This document shows positions 5,574 to 5,706 of a stretch of 5,706 bases of DNA, piece by piece. Source of the stretch: Lachnospiraceae bacterium (GTDB taxonomy: Bacteria; Bacillota; Clostridia; Lachnospirales; Lachnospiraceae); assembly GCA_016301965.1 (NCBI GenBank), contig JAEDOO010000119.1, positions 1-5,706 of the forward strand, read 5' to 3'. Below the pieces are notes generated by a model, which ran no database searches, was not told the origin of the DNA, and worked only from the letters and a program-made list of their open reading frames with translations. Within the stretch, counting starts at the first letter, position 1; every line of letters starts with the position of its first letter. The translations under genes and the position numbers were made by a program.

Positions 5574-5622
5574 GAAAACGGACCTCCGGGCAGGGGGACT
5601 TCAGGGTATGCTGTCTGTTTTC
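5574..5622. repeat. Inverted repeat downstream of the regulator gene
   Basis: GAAAACGGAC (5574-5583) pairs with GTCTGTTTTC (5613-5622): 10 bp with one G-T wobble, enclosing a 29-nt G-rich loop that can form a small CCTCC/GGGGG stem. It might end pucR transcription, but there is no separate T tract, so it is left as a structured repeat. Confidence 0.45.
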
Positions 5623-5641
5623 AAACAAGTGCAACGCCTGT

Positions 5642-5692
5642 CTGAGCTAAGTGCTAACTTCGACTAATGCGCTCAGGAATGCCTTCGCGCAT
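5642..5692. repeat. Overlapping inverted repeats in the gene-free right end
   Basis: CTGAGC (5642-5647) with GCTCAG (5671-5676), and ATGCGC (5667-5672) with GCGCAT (5687-5692), overlap and so cannot both form. A small AAGT-GCTA-ACTT hairpin sits inside the first. No gene is supported in 5515-5706. The density of dyads suggests a repeat element or structured RNA continuing past the window edge. Confidence 0.4.
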
Positions 5693-5706
5693 AAGTCTGC
5701 GTAAGC

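Noticed and set aside
5560..5575. Minus-strand TATAAT downstream of pucR as an antisense promoter
   Set aside because: No acceptable -35 at 16-18 bp; the AT-rich stretch makes the hexamer likely by chance.
5647..5706. C-terminal end of a minus-strand gene entering from the right (up to 19 codons open)
   Set aside because: Two frames are open for only 16 and 19 codons with no recognisable motif, and the stretch is dominated by inverted repeats, so a CDS cannot be supported.

Overview
The window is a catabolic gene cluster from a low-to-mid-GC Firmicute, most likely a gut Clostridium/Lachnospiraceae-type anaerobe. The taxonomic guess rests on the strong Shine-Dalgarno sites (AGGAGG, AAGGAG, AAAGGAG), the SigA-like promoters, the intrinsic terminators, and a dehydrogenase whose sequence closely follows the Clostridium kluyveri 4-hydroxybutyrate dehydrogenase family. 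It is an inference, not a database result.

Layout, right to left on the minus strand. A GabT-type 4-aminobutyrate aminotransferase (2641-3996) is followed by an iron-dependent 4-hydroxybutyrate dehydrogenase (1366-2478). A second class III aminotransferase of the ArgD/ornithine type (1-1210) comes next and runs off the left edge. A PucR-family regulator (4324-5514, plus strand) is divergent from gabT across a 327-bp intergenic region. The last ~190 bases (5515-5706) have no gene I can support but hold several inverted repeats.

How the genes fit together. GabT would convert GABA plus 2-oxoglutarate to succinate semialdehyde plus glutamate, and the dehydrogenase would reduce the semialdehyde to 4-hydroxybutyrate. 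These are the first two steps of 4-aminobutyrate fermentation towards butyrate; CoA transferase and 4-hydroxybutyryl-CoA dehydratase genes are not in the window. The C5 homologue, 5-aminovalerate to 5-hydroxyvalerate, is a possible alternative. The PucR-type protein is the likely transcriptional regulator. The second aminotransferase has its own near-consensus promoter and may feed the same pool (ornithine, acetylornithine, putrescine or another omega-amine) or be independent.

Most notable observations. (1) A ~132-bp palindromic, MITE-like insertion lies between gabT and the dehydrogenase gene. It is flanked by an exact 9-bp direct repeat that copies the gabT stop region, and removing the element plus one repeat copy restores a tight 20-nt operon junction. 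(2) Both aminotransferase genes are preceded by a minus-strand intrinsic terminator between a promoter-like sequence and the start codon. (3) The gabT/pucR intergenic region has a perfect 7+7 dyad (ATGTGCT-ATC-AGCACAT) and further GCACA words spaced by near-integral helical turns, a candidate operator set for the PucR regulator.
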